DNA from: Lunularia cruciata | Taxonomy: Eukaryota; Streptophyta; Marchantiopsida; Lunulariales; Lunulariaceae | Assembly (NCBI GenBank): GCA_948567375.1 | Contig: OX419757.1 | Location: 48,109,665-48,173,664, forward strand | Length of the DNA stretch: 64,000 bases | Direction: 5' to 3' | Shown: piece after piece, positions 1 to 11,373 of the stretch | Numbering within the stretch: position 1 is the first letter of the stretch | Layout of the letters: each line of letters begins with the position of its first letter | Translations under genes and position numbers: made by a program | The notes under the pieces: model-generated | The model's database searches: none | Told to the model about the DNA's origin: nothing | What the model saw: the letters and a program-made list of their open reading frames with translations, nothing else

Positions 1-658
1 ATTGTTACTTGAGTTTTGTTTCAATTGTGTGGATCTTGAGCAAAAGCACTACTTGATTTGCTATAGATTTGACAAATGGGGCAGACAATGTGTGGAAACA
101 TTGCCAAAATTTGGTGAAATTGAAGAATGGATATTCAATTTTACTAATCATAGATGTCTATTTGAGAAGGAAAGGTCCAATTTGCAATTGAGGGTTGCAA
201 GTTGTAGAATTAGAGGCAAATTTGAGAGGTTTTGATCTCCTAAAATTGAGGATTTGGAGGTCTCTATCCACTCTATTTGACTTGATTTGATAGTAGCAAT
301 AGATTTGGAGGTCAATCAAACTATAGTAGATGTCTATCAGATTGGTAGAGGTTGTCTAGGATTGAAGATTGCTCAAGTTTGCATTGGTCATCCAAAGTTG
401 GAGGTTGCTTGAGTTTGGCGGAGGTTTGACCATAATTGGTGCTTGAGTTGGTGGAAGTTAGCTTGAATTTACAGGAAAAGAAGCCTAATCTTGGCTAAAT
501 TTTGGCATTTAGAGGATTTGAGATATAGGTTTATGCCCTAGAGAGGTTATGAAGGCCTAGAAGGGCAAACAAGTATGGCAAGTTAGCTATTTTAGTTTAG
601 TTTTTGGTAGTCTATGATAGCTTTTTGGCAAAATCTACCCACCCTTAAGGATTGTACA
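1..658 (+). mobile_element. Leader fragment of DP-family Ty3 element (copy Z)
   Basis: No gene here. The text aligns by eye with the untranslated leader of copy D (about 39.1-39.54 kb): a run of phrases built on 'ggaggtt' and 'gagttggtg' ending in 'tttttggcaaaatctacccacc'. The match stops at about 650, where the terminal repeat of copy A begins on the other strand. I infer that A inserted into this leader, and that Z, B and C may be parts of one plus-strand element. The short open frame at 2-235 has no recognisable product. Confidence 0.6.
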
Positions 659-1210
659 TGTCGTGCATATATACATCGCTACTCAACATACATTACTATC
701 AACATCATACACTATAGAAGCACATCTCACACATAAGTCATACATAAACTCTAAAATGCCACAATAATCAGATTGCTTACAACTCAAATCAATCAAAATT
801 AGATCAATACTTGATCTAATCTTTAACAACTTGCCAACAACAGGGCATTGATTACATTCAAGCCACACCCACTCTAGCTAAGAGACTCTAGGTGATGCTC
901 GCCGGCTTTCTATCCACTCTAGCCAGGAACTCGAAGGCTCAACATCAAAGAAGTGAGCTCTCTGGAGCTGCACTTCCAGAGTATACTCCAGATTTTGACC
1001 TAGGTCTCATCCCAATGGTCCCGCTGATGGCACACCTGACGGTGCGGATGCTGCAAGTGATAGTGGGCCCCACCATGAAATCAATACCCAAAACACAAAA
1101 TCTAACTGTTGGAAAGTAGTCTATGAGTAATTGCCAAAATGCCTCTAACTACTATCACTAGAACTCTAGTGTCCAAGCAATCTAGATGCGACACTACAAA
1201 TGACGTGACA
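659..1210 (-). repeat. 3' LTR of copy A
   Basis: About 552 bp beginning TGTC and ending GACA on the plus strand. It aligns along its length with 46,478-47,032 (copy F) and 41,287-41,840 (copy E). Its outer 106 bp (659-764) recur just inside the LTR at 1,213-1,318, next to the purine-rich tract 'ggggggc' (minus strand, near 1,321-1,327). Confidence 0.8.
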
Positions 1211-1516
1211 GTTGTCATGCATATATACATTGCTACACAACATACATTGATGTCAACAATATACACTATAGAAGCACATCTCACACATAAGTCATACATA
1301 AACTCTAAAGTGCCACAATTGCCCCCCTAGCTGGCGGTTAGGTCCCTCTAACTCCAGATAGCCATCTACTCCAAGTATATGGTATACCCTATGATGGGCA
1401 AAGATCAGGAGGCCGGGTGCTATGGAGCTCCATTGTTAGTCGCATGTCTGCAATCTATACCATATAAAGAATGAACTAGCTATAGGTCAAGTACATCTAA
1501 GACATAACCACTGTCC

Positions 1517-1804
1517 CTAAGGAACCACCGTGAGGGGAGGAGTCATACATGCCATATGCCATCCTCTCAAACAACTATCACACACTAACATAGTAGTAGC
1601 TTCACCAGAAGAACCACATAACATACACCTCAAGCCTGCACATACAAGTGCCAAGCTTGGGTCCATAGTACCATCACTGTTTGGGAGGTGGCATGGTGCA
1701 CAATTGCACACACGATCCTTCCAAACAACATCATCACGTCCTTCTAACACAAGGACTCCATATGGAAAAACCTCATGCCCTCTCAAGATAGTGCGGCCTA
1801 TCAA
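1517..1804 (-). pseudogene. PHD-finger module of copy A polyprotein
   Basis: The open stretch on the minus strand reads from the post-integrase segment (ILRGHEV...) into a PHD finger. Visible ligands are CMLC, CDSC and the H-x2-C of WHMAC, followed by the hallmark PPL..VP. The last Cys pair lies beyond a stop. Copy F (47,309-47,596) keeps the whole C4HC3 pattern. In other families a PHD reads histone H3 tails; here it occupies the place where chromoviral integrases carry a chromodomain. It is a decayed part of a retroelement and not a host gene. Confidence 0.75.
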
Positions 1805-1859
1805 AACATCAAGTGTTATCGGTGTTGTTTGCTTTAGATATACATAGTCCCTAGATGAA

Positions 1860-2720
1860 ATTGACGGATCAAGGGTCTATAACCTCCTCCTCAAATAGTA
1901 GCATAACATAAGGTATCCCTATGCTAAGCAATTACCAAGTTTGCAAAGGCCATCGACATCACTCTCCAAAAGATCTTTGCCTATTGAGAACATGTGCTCA
2001 CCCATACATCTAGATCATCCAAGTCCAATACTACAATAGCATCTTGACAGACGGCTGTAGGTAAATCGGGATCTTGTCCATAGAGTAGAAAGTAAGGAGA
2101 GAAGGATGCTAAGGAGGCTTGCCAGCTGAACCGATAGCCCATGGCCAACCAAGGTAATTGGAGATTTTAATTTCCCAAGTAGCCTCTCTACAAACCATAC
2201 TTTTGCAATCCTCTCTTCACCGTTTGAACCACTCTCTCTGCTAATCCATTTGCCTCAGGGTGATCTTGGGATGTAGTATGATGATCAATCAAAGCCTTGT
2301 CACATAAAAACTAAAACTCTCCCAAGAACTCTATACCTTGATACAGTCAAAACCTAAGCTTGTGCACCAAAATGACTAAGAACTTGATCTAGGAACAAGT
2401 AAGCCGTCCCTTCATTGGACTTGTCAAGAAGTGCCACCAACTCAATCAACTTGGAGAAGTGCTCCACCATCACCAAAACATATCAATGATGTCTCATAGT
2501 CAACCGTAAAGGTCCGGCAAAATCCAAAATCCAATGGTAACCCAAACCCATGATAGGCAATGGGTATAACTATGGTATAGGAGCATTGAATGATGCTCTA
2601 ATTCAGTCACAAACCACACATCTTGCAACAAACTGTTGTATCTTGGTTTGCATACCGCGCCACCAATAATGACTCTGGAGTAAGCTATATGTATGCTTTA
2701 CTCCAAAATGTCCTAGCTCC
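1860..2720 (-). pseudogene. Integrase remnant of copy A
   Basis: Minus-strand text that parallels the open integrase frame of copy F (47,895-48,560) almost base for base, including the zinc-binding N-terminal part (near 2,600-2,700) and the DDE core, but with stops and small indels in all frames. No intact integrase can be made from it. Confidence 0.7.
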
Positions 2721-2819
2721 TCATGAGCATGACGGACCAACTGTAGTCTCTAAGATGGAAATGGTACTGCTCTCACTCTACCATCCTCCCATACACACAA
2801 AAGGTGCCTGCCCTCCAAT

Positions 2820-4330
2820 CTGAACCGTTTGGCTCGCTAAAGAACACTATTTCTCTCCTTGGCCCCAACTATGCTACCCACATCACCAGTGCAAAGATAG
2901 TCCATCACTAAGTTGTCCCTATGAATGTCTTGCTGAATTGTACCAATATCTTCACTCTTTGGACCATTGACCTCAATAACTCCTCTTGTATGCGCTAAGA
3001 GAGATACCACCAAAGCCTCAAAAGTTCTACTTAGAAAGGTAGATGCATGCTACCTTGGCACCATCTCCTCATCTATCTCACCATGCCAACATGCTCCGGT
3101 CTGATTCTATTGGCTGGGACATGGGTTTCTACTCAACCCATCTGCATCATGGTGAACCGTGATGGTCTGTGAACAATTGTGAAATCATACTCCTATAAAA
3201 TCAGAGCCTATCATGCAAGCTTCCCTGAGGGAGTCTGACAAGCGTCAGACTCTCTCAACCACTTCAGCGGCTGATGGTCAGTGATGAGAGTGAAGGGGTT
3301 ACCAAATAGGTAACATCAGAAATGTACTACTGCCCAAATTGCTACCAAGCACTCTCCCTCATATGAACTATACTTTGCGTCCGCTGAATTGTTGGAGTGA
3401 CTAGCATAAGCGACCACAAACTCCTTTCCCTCATCATCATGTTGGGTGAGCACTGCTCTGAGCCCCAACATACTCCAATTAGTATGAACCTGAAATGGTC
3501 ATCCTTTGATCGGTCTCCTCAAAATAGGAGAAGATATCAACAGGGGCATTCTTAAACCCAAATGGTAAGACCTCCACTGATATAACTCATCCTTGTCATG
3601 AGGATCGACAGCCCAAAATGTTGTCTTGGACTTCCTCCTCCTTGATCGGCAACTGATGATATCCCGCTCAAAGATCCAAAGTACTAATGATCTTTGCATG
3701 CCCAATCACATCAAAAATCTCCTCCGGTGTAGGCATGGTATACCAATCAGCCCTAGTCTGTTGGTTGATAGGACGATATCTCCACACATCCGCCTATCTG
3801 TGCAGTTACCATGCATATCCTTCTTGGTTGGCATCATTGTAGTTAATGCATACTCTTCATGTGAGATCTCCACCAAACTAGCCTCAAAAAGGTCTCTACT
3901 CCGGCTTTGAATCAATGTCTTCTCCATGTCACTATAGCGATAAGGACGTCAGAAAACTAGTGTATCACTAGTTAGCTCAATGTGTATACCAGGTCCTTTT
4001 AGATCACCCAGATCCTTCATACTAAAGGCAAAACAACTCGTGTAGGTCCTCAAGAACCTCCAAACTCTCTGTCTTTCCTCTCTTGTAAGCTTGGGTCCAA
4101 GATCTGGCTCCCAAGTATCCTCTATTATTGTCATAGGAGAGGAAGACGTATTGACTGGCTACTACACTTGGCCCTTGGGAGCAATAGTGTCATGCTCCCA
4201 ACTACTAGAGGTCCTAACTTTTGCGTGAAAAACTCCCTCCACTTTGGCTGCAAGCTCCACACATCCTCTAGCTGCATCCCAAGTGGACCAAGGGTGTAAT
4301 CCAAGTAGCCCATGCTCACCTAGATGGACT
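2820..4330 (-). pseudogene. RT/RNase H remnant of copy A, with internal deletion
   Basis: RNase H text is recognisable around 3,250-3,500. RT fragments lie at 3,499-4,134, and residues matching the segment before the RT at 4,131-4,319. Compared with F, about 440 bp (F 49,350-49,791), including the YIDD catalytic box, are missing near 3,540. The join lies at the short shared string tca(a/g)c, which suggests a microhomology deletion. Non-functional. Confidence 0.7.
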
Positions 4331-4482
4331 CCAAGTAGACCACTCTCCCTAGTAGCTATTGGTTGTGTCCCAAGAAGACCATGTCCACTTGGTTCATTAC
4401 CCCCAGCATGTGCCTAAATCATCTCGATAGGCACATGGCTCATAAGTGTCTGAGTGGTAATGCCTATCAAGCACATCCTATG

Positions 4483-5515
4483 CTATTCTGCCAACCTAAG
4501 GCTCACAATCCAGGTCAAACAGTTCAAGTCCATAGCCTGACCTAACACTTGATGCCTAGATGCCTTTGACATTGCTAGAATAGCGATAATACCGGTGCAC
4601 AAACCCATCACCCACTCTTTCTCATCGGTGTTGGGCTCCACCAATTGCTTTAATTGTGAGTCCCAAACAAGTCCAAGTCCTCCCTCTTGAAAAGCATGAG
4701 AGCTTGGGAAAATCATAAGTGTGGGAAAAGCGGCTCTAGGTTGTCCAACTAGGTTCACCACTGCCATAGGTGACCTATCAACCACTACCAATATCTGAGA
4801 TTGACGCCCAACATCCAAGATGTCATCAACAAGGATGTGGTCAAGTCGTTGAATCCCATCATAAGCATGTTGTAAAACCTCTTTGGGTAAGAGGTTTGTC
4901 CACCAAAGACAAAGATAATGAGCAAGTGATCCCACTCTGGCTGCATCCAACAATACAACAGGTCCCATTCAAGAATGGAACTAATGTGTACTTGCTACCA
5001 CTTTGGTGCAAGAATTACCTATCAAAGGAATGTTCTCCAGAAGGTAAGTTGGAGAAACGGACTGATGAACCTAGAGATATTGTAGTATCCGTAACATCTC
5101 CCAAAACACACCTGAACAAGGATCCTAAAGACCCAAACCTTGGCCAGCACGTGCATGTCCCTAACATGGCCATCCAGAAATCACCAAGTGAACAAGTCCA
5201 TGTCGCTCCAAATCATGCACCTCCAGTAAGGAAATGTCTACTGGTAAGACCCTCTGGTGACCTTTGATTGCTGACATTGGTAATAACTCCGGATATTAAT
5301 AGGCCAAGTGTGCCACATGATGTAGAGAGACTTGCCTAGCAGTCTCATCTCTCTCCACATACAAGTACCTCTGTACTCGTATACCCGCCAATAATACTAT
5401 AGCTAGTCCGGTGCTAATCCCACCGAACAACTCCAATAGACATACTTCCTCTATTAGATACTACCAAGCAATGAGTGTGGTATCCAGAGGTGTCAAGGTA
5501 ATCAACTTTGGAGGC
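4483..5515 (-). pseudogene. Retrotransposon-borne cytosine-5 DNA methyltransferase, copy A
   Basis: One minus-strand frame, broken only by stops, contains the DNMT motifs in canonical order. Motif I is LLELFGGISTGLA (about 5,390-5,440), then the ERDETARQV segment. Motif IV is GWPC followed by a stop where Gln is expected (Cys codon at 5,164-5,166, stop at 5,161-5,163), then GHARAG. The ENI motif VI comes next. An open stretch of 161 codons (4,483-4,968) has the LDAARVGS motif VIII region, a PTLM..SSHAF segment and the motif X-like LGQAMDLN. The catalytic Cys is present here although it is Tyr in copy F. It lies between protease and RT of the element. Family assignment is by motif; activity of this copy is impossible. 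Confidence 0.8.
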
Positions 5516-7040
5516 TCATCCTCACACTCATCCCCTGGTGGTACAAAGGCTCCACTCCAAGCCTGTTGCACCAACTGATATGCATGCTGCTACAATGCCT
5601 CCTCTAAACTCCATGATAGAATATCTAAGGTGGATGGAACAATCCCATACTCCAAATCTGAGTGATCTCCTCTGGTACTAGAGTATCCTTTGCATGGGTG
5701 TTCCACTCCAATAAATCACCAGGCCAAGTAACTGCACAACTAAAAGCTAAAATTGATGTTGCCATGGTCCCAAACTATAGTGAGCCAAGATTGCCACTAC
5801 TGAAGCGTATTGGTAGGCAACATACCCACCCCTCACCAGACTGCCAACTTGGTCTATAGGAGGTTGTCTCCTCCCAATAGTCAATATTGAAACCCATGGG
5901 GTATAACACTACTCCCCCAACTAGCACATCATATGACTCAACTATTGTCACAATAGCTTGAGCTCTCACCACTAAGCTATGAGTTGGGTGACTAGGCTAA
6001 ACCTAGACAACAAGCTCCCCATGTGTGATGTATTGTGTCAAACCACCACCTAGAGATGTTTGGATCTGAAATGGACACCTCTCCACATGAGTCTTTTATA
6101 ACTCCAAACCGACTACTATAGCTTTCCCCAACATAAGGGGTTGTGCACCAGAGTATAACAAGGCTCTCTGTGGTGTATAGACCTTCCCTGAAGGTCCTAC
6201 CAAACAGAAAATCCCCCTCTAGTTATCCAATAGGACAACATCAGGTGTGAACCATGCTCTCTCAAAGGCCGGTCTAGCTGGCAACTCCTCCAGTCTAGCC
6301 AATACTACCTACCATAAACCACTAGTTGCTGAACCCAAGCTCCTCAACCAAGTCAGTTCCACTACCAACCACCTCTGCTCTAGTAGTAGGAACCGCATCA
6401 TCCCTACTCTCACAAAGCATGGAAGCCAACCGAAACACTAGGGCTAGGTCAACTCCCAATGTAAACATTTCATTGGTTGAAAACAAAGGGCACCACATAA
6501 TCAGCCGAGCCGCCCTCAACATCATGATATACTCAGTTTGTGTAGTAGCAGGTGGCTAACTAGTAGGTAGTCCATCATGCACTCCATCACCACCTACCAC
6601 ACCTGCATTGGGATGTTTAGGAGCCATAGATGTCATCTACAATGCCTCAAATTGCGTGAAAGACTAGGGAAGTCTGACCTATCTCCCAACCTCTCCTCTC
6701 TATGGGTCCAACTCCATTGATGCTCCTCTAGGCTCTGGAGCATGCACTACATTCCTAGTCACTATTGTAGATGCATCCACCTGAGTTGCTCCGCACATGA
6801 AGTCCAAAGCATCTCTATCACCAGTATATGAAGCCTCAGTACCCAAATCTGATCTCCTTTGAGCAATGGCCATACTAGCCAATCTTTGCTCCAACTGCTC
6901 AATCCAAGTAGCCATAGCTATATCAAAAGTAAGGGCAAGTATTGCACCTCTACTAGGTGTAGATCCTCTACTACCTTGTCCTCCATGATCCGGAGCTCCT
7001 CTACTACCTGCCATAGCAGCCCTACCACTCTGTAACTCCG
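5516..7040 (-). pseudogene. Protease and Gag-linker region of copy A
   Basis: Minus-strand matches to F: the SYDVLVGG and YPMGF..YWEETTSYRP segments at 5,775-5,972, the LVEELG and CESRDDAVPTTRAEVVGSG segment at 6,322-6,525, and the MAGSRGAP..GG start at 6,700-7,014 with a low-complexity Gly/Arg stretch. The segment between zinc knuckles and protease has no family I recognise. Several frame breaks are present. Confidence 0.65.
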
Positions 7041-8543
7041 AGTGTAGGTCAAAGCACCGATCACTAGTGTGACCAAATCTATGGCAATGCTCACACTGCC
7101 TTTGTGCTAGCTATGATGCACTCGAGGTGTCAGGTCCACTGCCTTGAGTACACTCTCTCCTATGCTGAGGTTCACCACAAGTCCAACCAACAACACTACC
7201 ACTCACTGGCTACTGCTGACCCAAAAATGAAAGTAAGGGTCTAACTATAGTAGGCTCCCCACTTGCTCCATAGGATTTGGGCTATCCATCCTATCCTCAA
7301 AAACCAACTGGCGTGGTGCACTACACTCTAGAAGAAGTCACAGTTGTGGACGAGGTCTCCCTACCAAATCTAAATGTCACCACTCTCTCCTCCACCATAT
7401 TGAGCTCAATATGCTCAGCCAAACCAAAGACCACTACCAAAGTGGGCAAAGTAGCGTGTAACAACGTAGCATCATGAACTCTACGTTGCAACTCCCTATC
7501 CAATATCCCATACCAAAATTGGACTGCTTGGACCTTAGTAACTCCCTAAGTGAAACTGATCAGCCGCCTCATGCAAGTGTATGCCTCGCTTAGGCTCTCT
7601 CCAGCCTTTTGCTGGAACTCTTGCAAGCTCCTCAGCTTGTTAGTCCATACTCCTTGGTAGTTTTGCCTCAAACACTGGAAGAACTCCACCATGGCATTAA
7701 ACCCCGGTACCACACCATCTCTTGTAGCGGTACCTCCACCCGTGGTAGCATTATCTCCAACTAGTGCACCTCCACTAGCTCCACCAACACTACTTGAGCT
7801 AGAACTCGTGAGACATCCAATCTACTCCTGGCAACCAAGCTTGAAGTGATAGAGACATAGTTTGGAGACCAATATTGTCTCCATAATTCAATCTCATCCA
7901 AATGAGCTCTCTTGAACTCATGGTAGTCATCCATTGGTGGACCTTCCAAGTGCTGAAACAACCCGTTCCATGCCATGAAGGGCATAAACAAAGTTGGGTT
8001 CTGCATCTGCTGTAGATCACACCAACTATCAAACTCCTAGATGAAGTCATCCAACTCAATGGTACCCACTATACCAAAGTAATGCTTAGGGCCTTTGGAG
8101 GCCCCATAAATCTTGTCCATGTCCCACAATAATAGTGCGGACATGCCAAGTGCACTCTCAACTGAATTAGCTCCTGTGTCAAACTCCAACTTAGAGTCAA
8201 TCTCCTCCCTCATTAGGACCTAAGATACAAGCTGATATTGAGCACCACTTCGAGTAAACCTAGTGCGTACTACATGGCTAACTTCTCTAGAATCCCCAAA
8301 GAACTCCGTCATGACAAAGTAACCACAATTGCAACCACAAACTGGAACCACCAAATTCAACCACAAACTGCAACCGCAAGTACCCCACCAAGTGCCAATG
8401 CCAACTAAGTGCCACCAAGTGCCAACACCAACCAAGCACCACCAAAGTGCCAAAACTAATAGAACACTACCCACTAATGTAACTCTAATTGAGACAACTA
8501 CACTAGGGGCAAGGGTGACCTGTAACTTGCCATCACAACACAT
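7041..8543 (-). pseudogene. Gag remnant of copy A
   Basis: Capsid-like text matching F: MQNPTLFMPFMAW and DDYHEF at 7,761-8,006, a segment ending FGRETSS at 7,321-7,503, and zinc-knuckle remains near 7,050-7,180. A stretch at about 8,388-8,455 is expanded relative to F by degenerate repeats of 'aagtgccaccaa'. Frames are disrupted throughout. Confidence 0.65.
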
Positions 8544-8900
8544 ATTCTCATGGTCTGCAAGTCATCACTTCCTACCTCACCGGAGAGAAACAAAGATAGT
8601 CTGATTGGTTATCACTCTAGCCTCACTACCAAGAGCACACTAGAGCACCAACACCCAAAATTCAGGGCACTTCACACAAATACAGTGCACAAACAAGAAC
8701 TAGAGAATGGAGGGGTCCAATCACAAGAATGCTTAACAGAAACCCTCCATCTCATAAATCAACATGGGACTGAGTTTGCCACCATTTGGCATTTGACATA
8801 ATTGGAGTACCTATCTTCTTCCTAAGCTACGAGGATCACCGGGGATTGGATCAATGTTCTTCTTGCCAAAATCTAACGTAACTCCTTCACAAAATTAATC

Positions 8901-8985
8901 AACTTGCCAACAATAGGGCATTGGGAAACAACTTGCCAATGACAAGGCATTGGAATCAACTTGCCAACAACAAGGGATTGATTAT
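8901..8985. repeat. Three tandem copies of a 28-29-bp unit
   Basis: Units start at 8,901, 8,930 and 8,958, each containing 'aacttgccaa' then 'gggcattg', 'aggcattg' or 'gggattg'. The unit resembles a piece of the DP LTR (about 826-852: 'aacttgccaacaacagggcattgattaca'). It is a local LTR-derived expansion at the broken 5' end of copy A. Confidence 0.75.
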
Positions 8986-8990
8986 AACAA

Positions 8991-9034
8991 GAACTTATGG
9001 TAGTCATCCTCCAATGGATGACTACCATAAGTTC
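8991..9034. repeat. Perfect 19-bp inverted repeat with 6-nt loop
   Basis: The arm 8,991-9,009 (gaacttatggtagtcatcc) is the exact reverse complement of 9,016-9,034, with loop tccaat. The right arm is gag sequence of copy B and the left arm is the same gag sequence inverted. The palindrome therefore marks a head-to-head junction between minus-strand copy A and plus-strand copy B. Confidence 0.9.
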
Positions 9035-11341
9035 ATGAGAGCTCACTTGGAGGAGATTGAGCTATGGAGATAGTATTGGTTTCCAAACTACATCTCCATC
9101 ACTTTGGGCTTGGTTTTCATAGGTAGATTGGCAATACCCACAAGTTCTAGCTCTAGTAGCGATGGTGTATCCAATGGAGTTGCACTAGTTGAAGATAGTG
9201 TTACTATGGAGATGATGGAATATTAGGAGTTTAACTCCATGGTGGAATTCTTCCAATGCTTGAGGTAGAACTATCAAGGTGTGTGGATTGACAAGCTGAA
9301 GAGTTTATATGAGCTCTAATGGAAGGTTGTAGAGAGTCTACATGGGGCATATACTTGCACGAGATGTCTGATCAATTTCACGTAGTAAGTTATTGAGGCC
9401 TAAGCATTCCAATTTTGGTATGGGATACTAGATAGGGATTTTTGATGTAGAGTACTTGATGCCACATTGTTATGGCTATCTCACCAACTTTGACAATGAT
9501 TTTTCGTTTGGCTCAACACTTTGAGCTCAACATGGTGGAAAAGAGAGTGGTGACATATAGATTTTGTAGAGAGATCTCATCTACAAATGTTACTTCTTCT
9601 AGAGTGCAATATAGTGCATCACACCATGTTGGCTTTTGAAGGCAAAGTGGACAACCCATATATTATGGAGCAAGTAAAAAGCCTAGTGCACCTACATGCT
9701 TCTCTCATTTTTTGGTTAACAATAGCTAATAGGTGGTGGTGTTTCTTGTTGGACTTGTGGTGAACCTCACCACAAGAGAGAATGGCCCTAGGGTAGCACG
9801 CATGATACATTTAGAGCACCACAACCAAGTCACATAAAATGTGACTTTTGCCACATATGTGGTCATATTAGTGATAAATGCCTTGACTTGGAGTTATGGA
9901 GTGGTAAACCTACTATGGCAGGTAGTAGGAGAGCTCCAAGTCATGGAGGATGAGGTGGGTAGAGATGGTGGTAAAGGACCTACACTTGTTAGGGGCCCAG
10001 TACATGCCCTTGCTTTTGATACAACCATGTCTACTTGGATTGAGCATTAAGAGCAAAGATTGGTTAACATGACCATAGCTTAGAGGAGATTAGATTCAAG
10101 CACTAAGGCTTCCACCTCTTATGTTAGTGATAGAGATGTTCTTGATTTTATGTGCATAGCAATATAGGTAGATGCATCTTCAACAATGACTAAAAGTGCA
10201 ATATGTGCTCTAGAACTTAGAAGTGCATTAGTGGAGTTGGATCCTTAAAAGAGGAGAGGTTGGTAGATAAGTAGACTTCCCTAGTCTTTTACACTCTTGG
10301 AGGTACTACAAACAACATCCATAGCTCCTAGACGTCCTAGTGTAGGTGTGCTAGGTGGTGATAGAGTGCATGATGGACTAGATACTATTCACTCTCCTAC
10401 TACTACATAGATTGAGTCTAGCACATTGTTAGGGGCAGCTTAGTTGGTTATGCACTCCTCTTTGTTCTCAACTAATGATATGTTTACATGGGGAGTTGAT
10501 CCAATTCCAATGTTTGGTTGGTTGTTGCACTTTGTGAGAGTAAAGATGATGTGGTTCTTGCTTTTATAGCAAAGGTGGTTGATGATGGAGCTGACTTGGT
10601 TGAGGAGTATGGGATTTGTTTAACTACCAATGGATTATGGTAAGTAGCAATTTCTAGGTTGGAGGAGTTACCAACTAGACCTACATTTGAGAAAGTTTGG
10701 TTCACACTTAGAATTGTCCTATTGGAAAACCAGAGTGTGATGTTCTATTTGATGAGACCTTCAAGGAAGGTCTATACACCATATAGGGTCTTATTTAGAC
10801 TTTGGTGCATAGCTCCTTATGTTGGAGAAGGATATAATTATTGGTCTTGGGCTACAAAAGACCAATGTGGAGAGGTGTCCATTTTAAATCTAGATATCTC
10901 TAAGAGGTGTACATAGTACATCACATGTAGGGAGCTCATTGCTCAAATTCAGCCCGGTCATCCAATTGACAGCTCTATGGTGAGAGCTCAAGCATTGTGA
11001 CAATAGTAGAGTCATATGATGTGCTAATTAGTGGAGTAGTGTTATACCCCATAGGTTTCAACATTGACCATTGGGAGGAGACAACTTCTTGTAGACCAAG
11101 TTGACAATCAAGTAAGGGACGTGTATGCTGCCTACCGGTGTGCTTTAGTATGGTAATCTTGGCTCACTACAATTAAGGACCATGGGATTAGTTTTAGCTT
11201 TTAGTGGTTTCATTACTTGGCCTAGTAATTTTTGCAAGTGAATGTTCATGCAGAGTATACCCCAATACCAAAGGAGATTATTTAAATTTGGAGTACAAGT
11301 GGTGTTGTTCTATCTACTATGGATATTTCATTATGGAGTTC
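9016..11341 (+). pseudogene. DP element copy B: gag, zinc knuckle and protease region
   Basis: Plus-strand match to F gag from DDYH..HLEEIELWR onward, through a zinc-knuckle remnant near 9,745-9,880, the MAGSR-like linker and the protease-adjacent text YTPYRV...APYVGEGYNYW (10,659-10,916), to SYDVL and YPIGF near 11,030. Stops are frequent. It ends at 11,341 in the codons that in F precede the DNMT. The continuation is found at 21,076 (copy C), so B and C are two halves of one element. Confidence 0.75.
11337..11341 (+). repeat. Left target-site duplication AGTTC
   Basis: AGTTC here and AGTTC at 21,076-21,080 flank the 9.7-kb insert. Joining the flanks with one copy restores 'tggagttctaaggaggcattgc', closely matching uninterrupted copy F ('tggagttcagaggaggcattgc', minus strand near 51,850-51,873). 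Confidence 0.75.
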
Positions 11342-11373
11342 TATAATGTTCTAAGGATAGGAAAACCCGTGTG

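Larger units (their letters stand above)
659..8990 (-). mobile_element. Degraded DP-family Ty3/gypsy element, copy A
   Basis: In minus-strand order the remains are gag, retropepsin region, DNMT, RT (with a deletion), RNase H, integrase, PHD finger and 3' LTR. Almost every domain of the full-length copy F is matched, but reading frames carry many stops. The 5' LTR is absent: beyond about 8,860 the sequence departs from F and ends in short tandem repeats and a palindrome next to copy B. The left edge starts with TGTCGTGC, the same terminus as F. This is a dead, old copy. Confidence 0.85.

Noticed and set aside
1530..1847. Plus-strand open frame of 105 codons
   Set aside because: Antisense shadow of the PHD module, which carries the full Cys/His pattern on the minus strand.
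8388..8455. CRISPR-like or minisatellite array
   Set aside because: Units of 'aagtgccacc' are irregular with no spacers; it is a small expansion inside the decayed gag of copy A.
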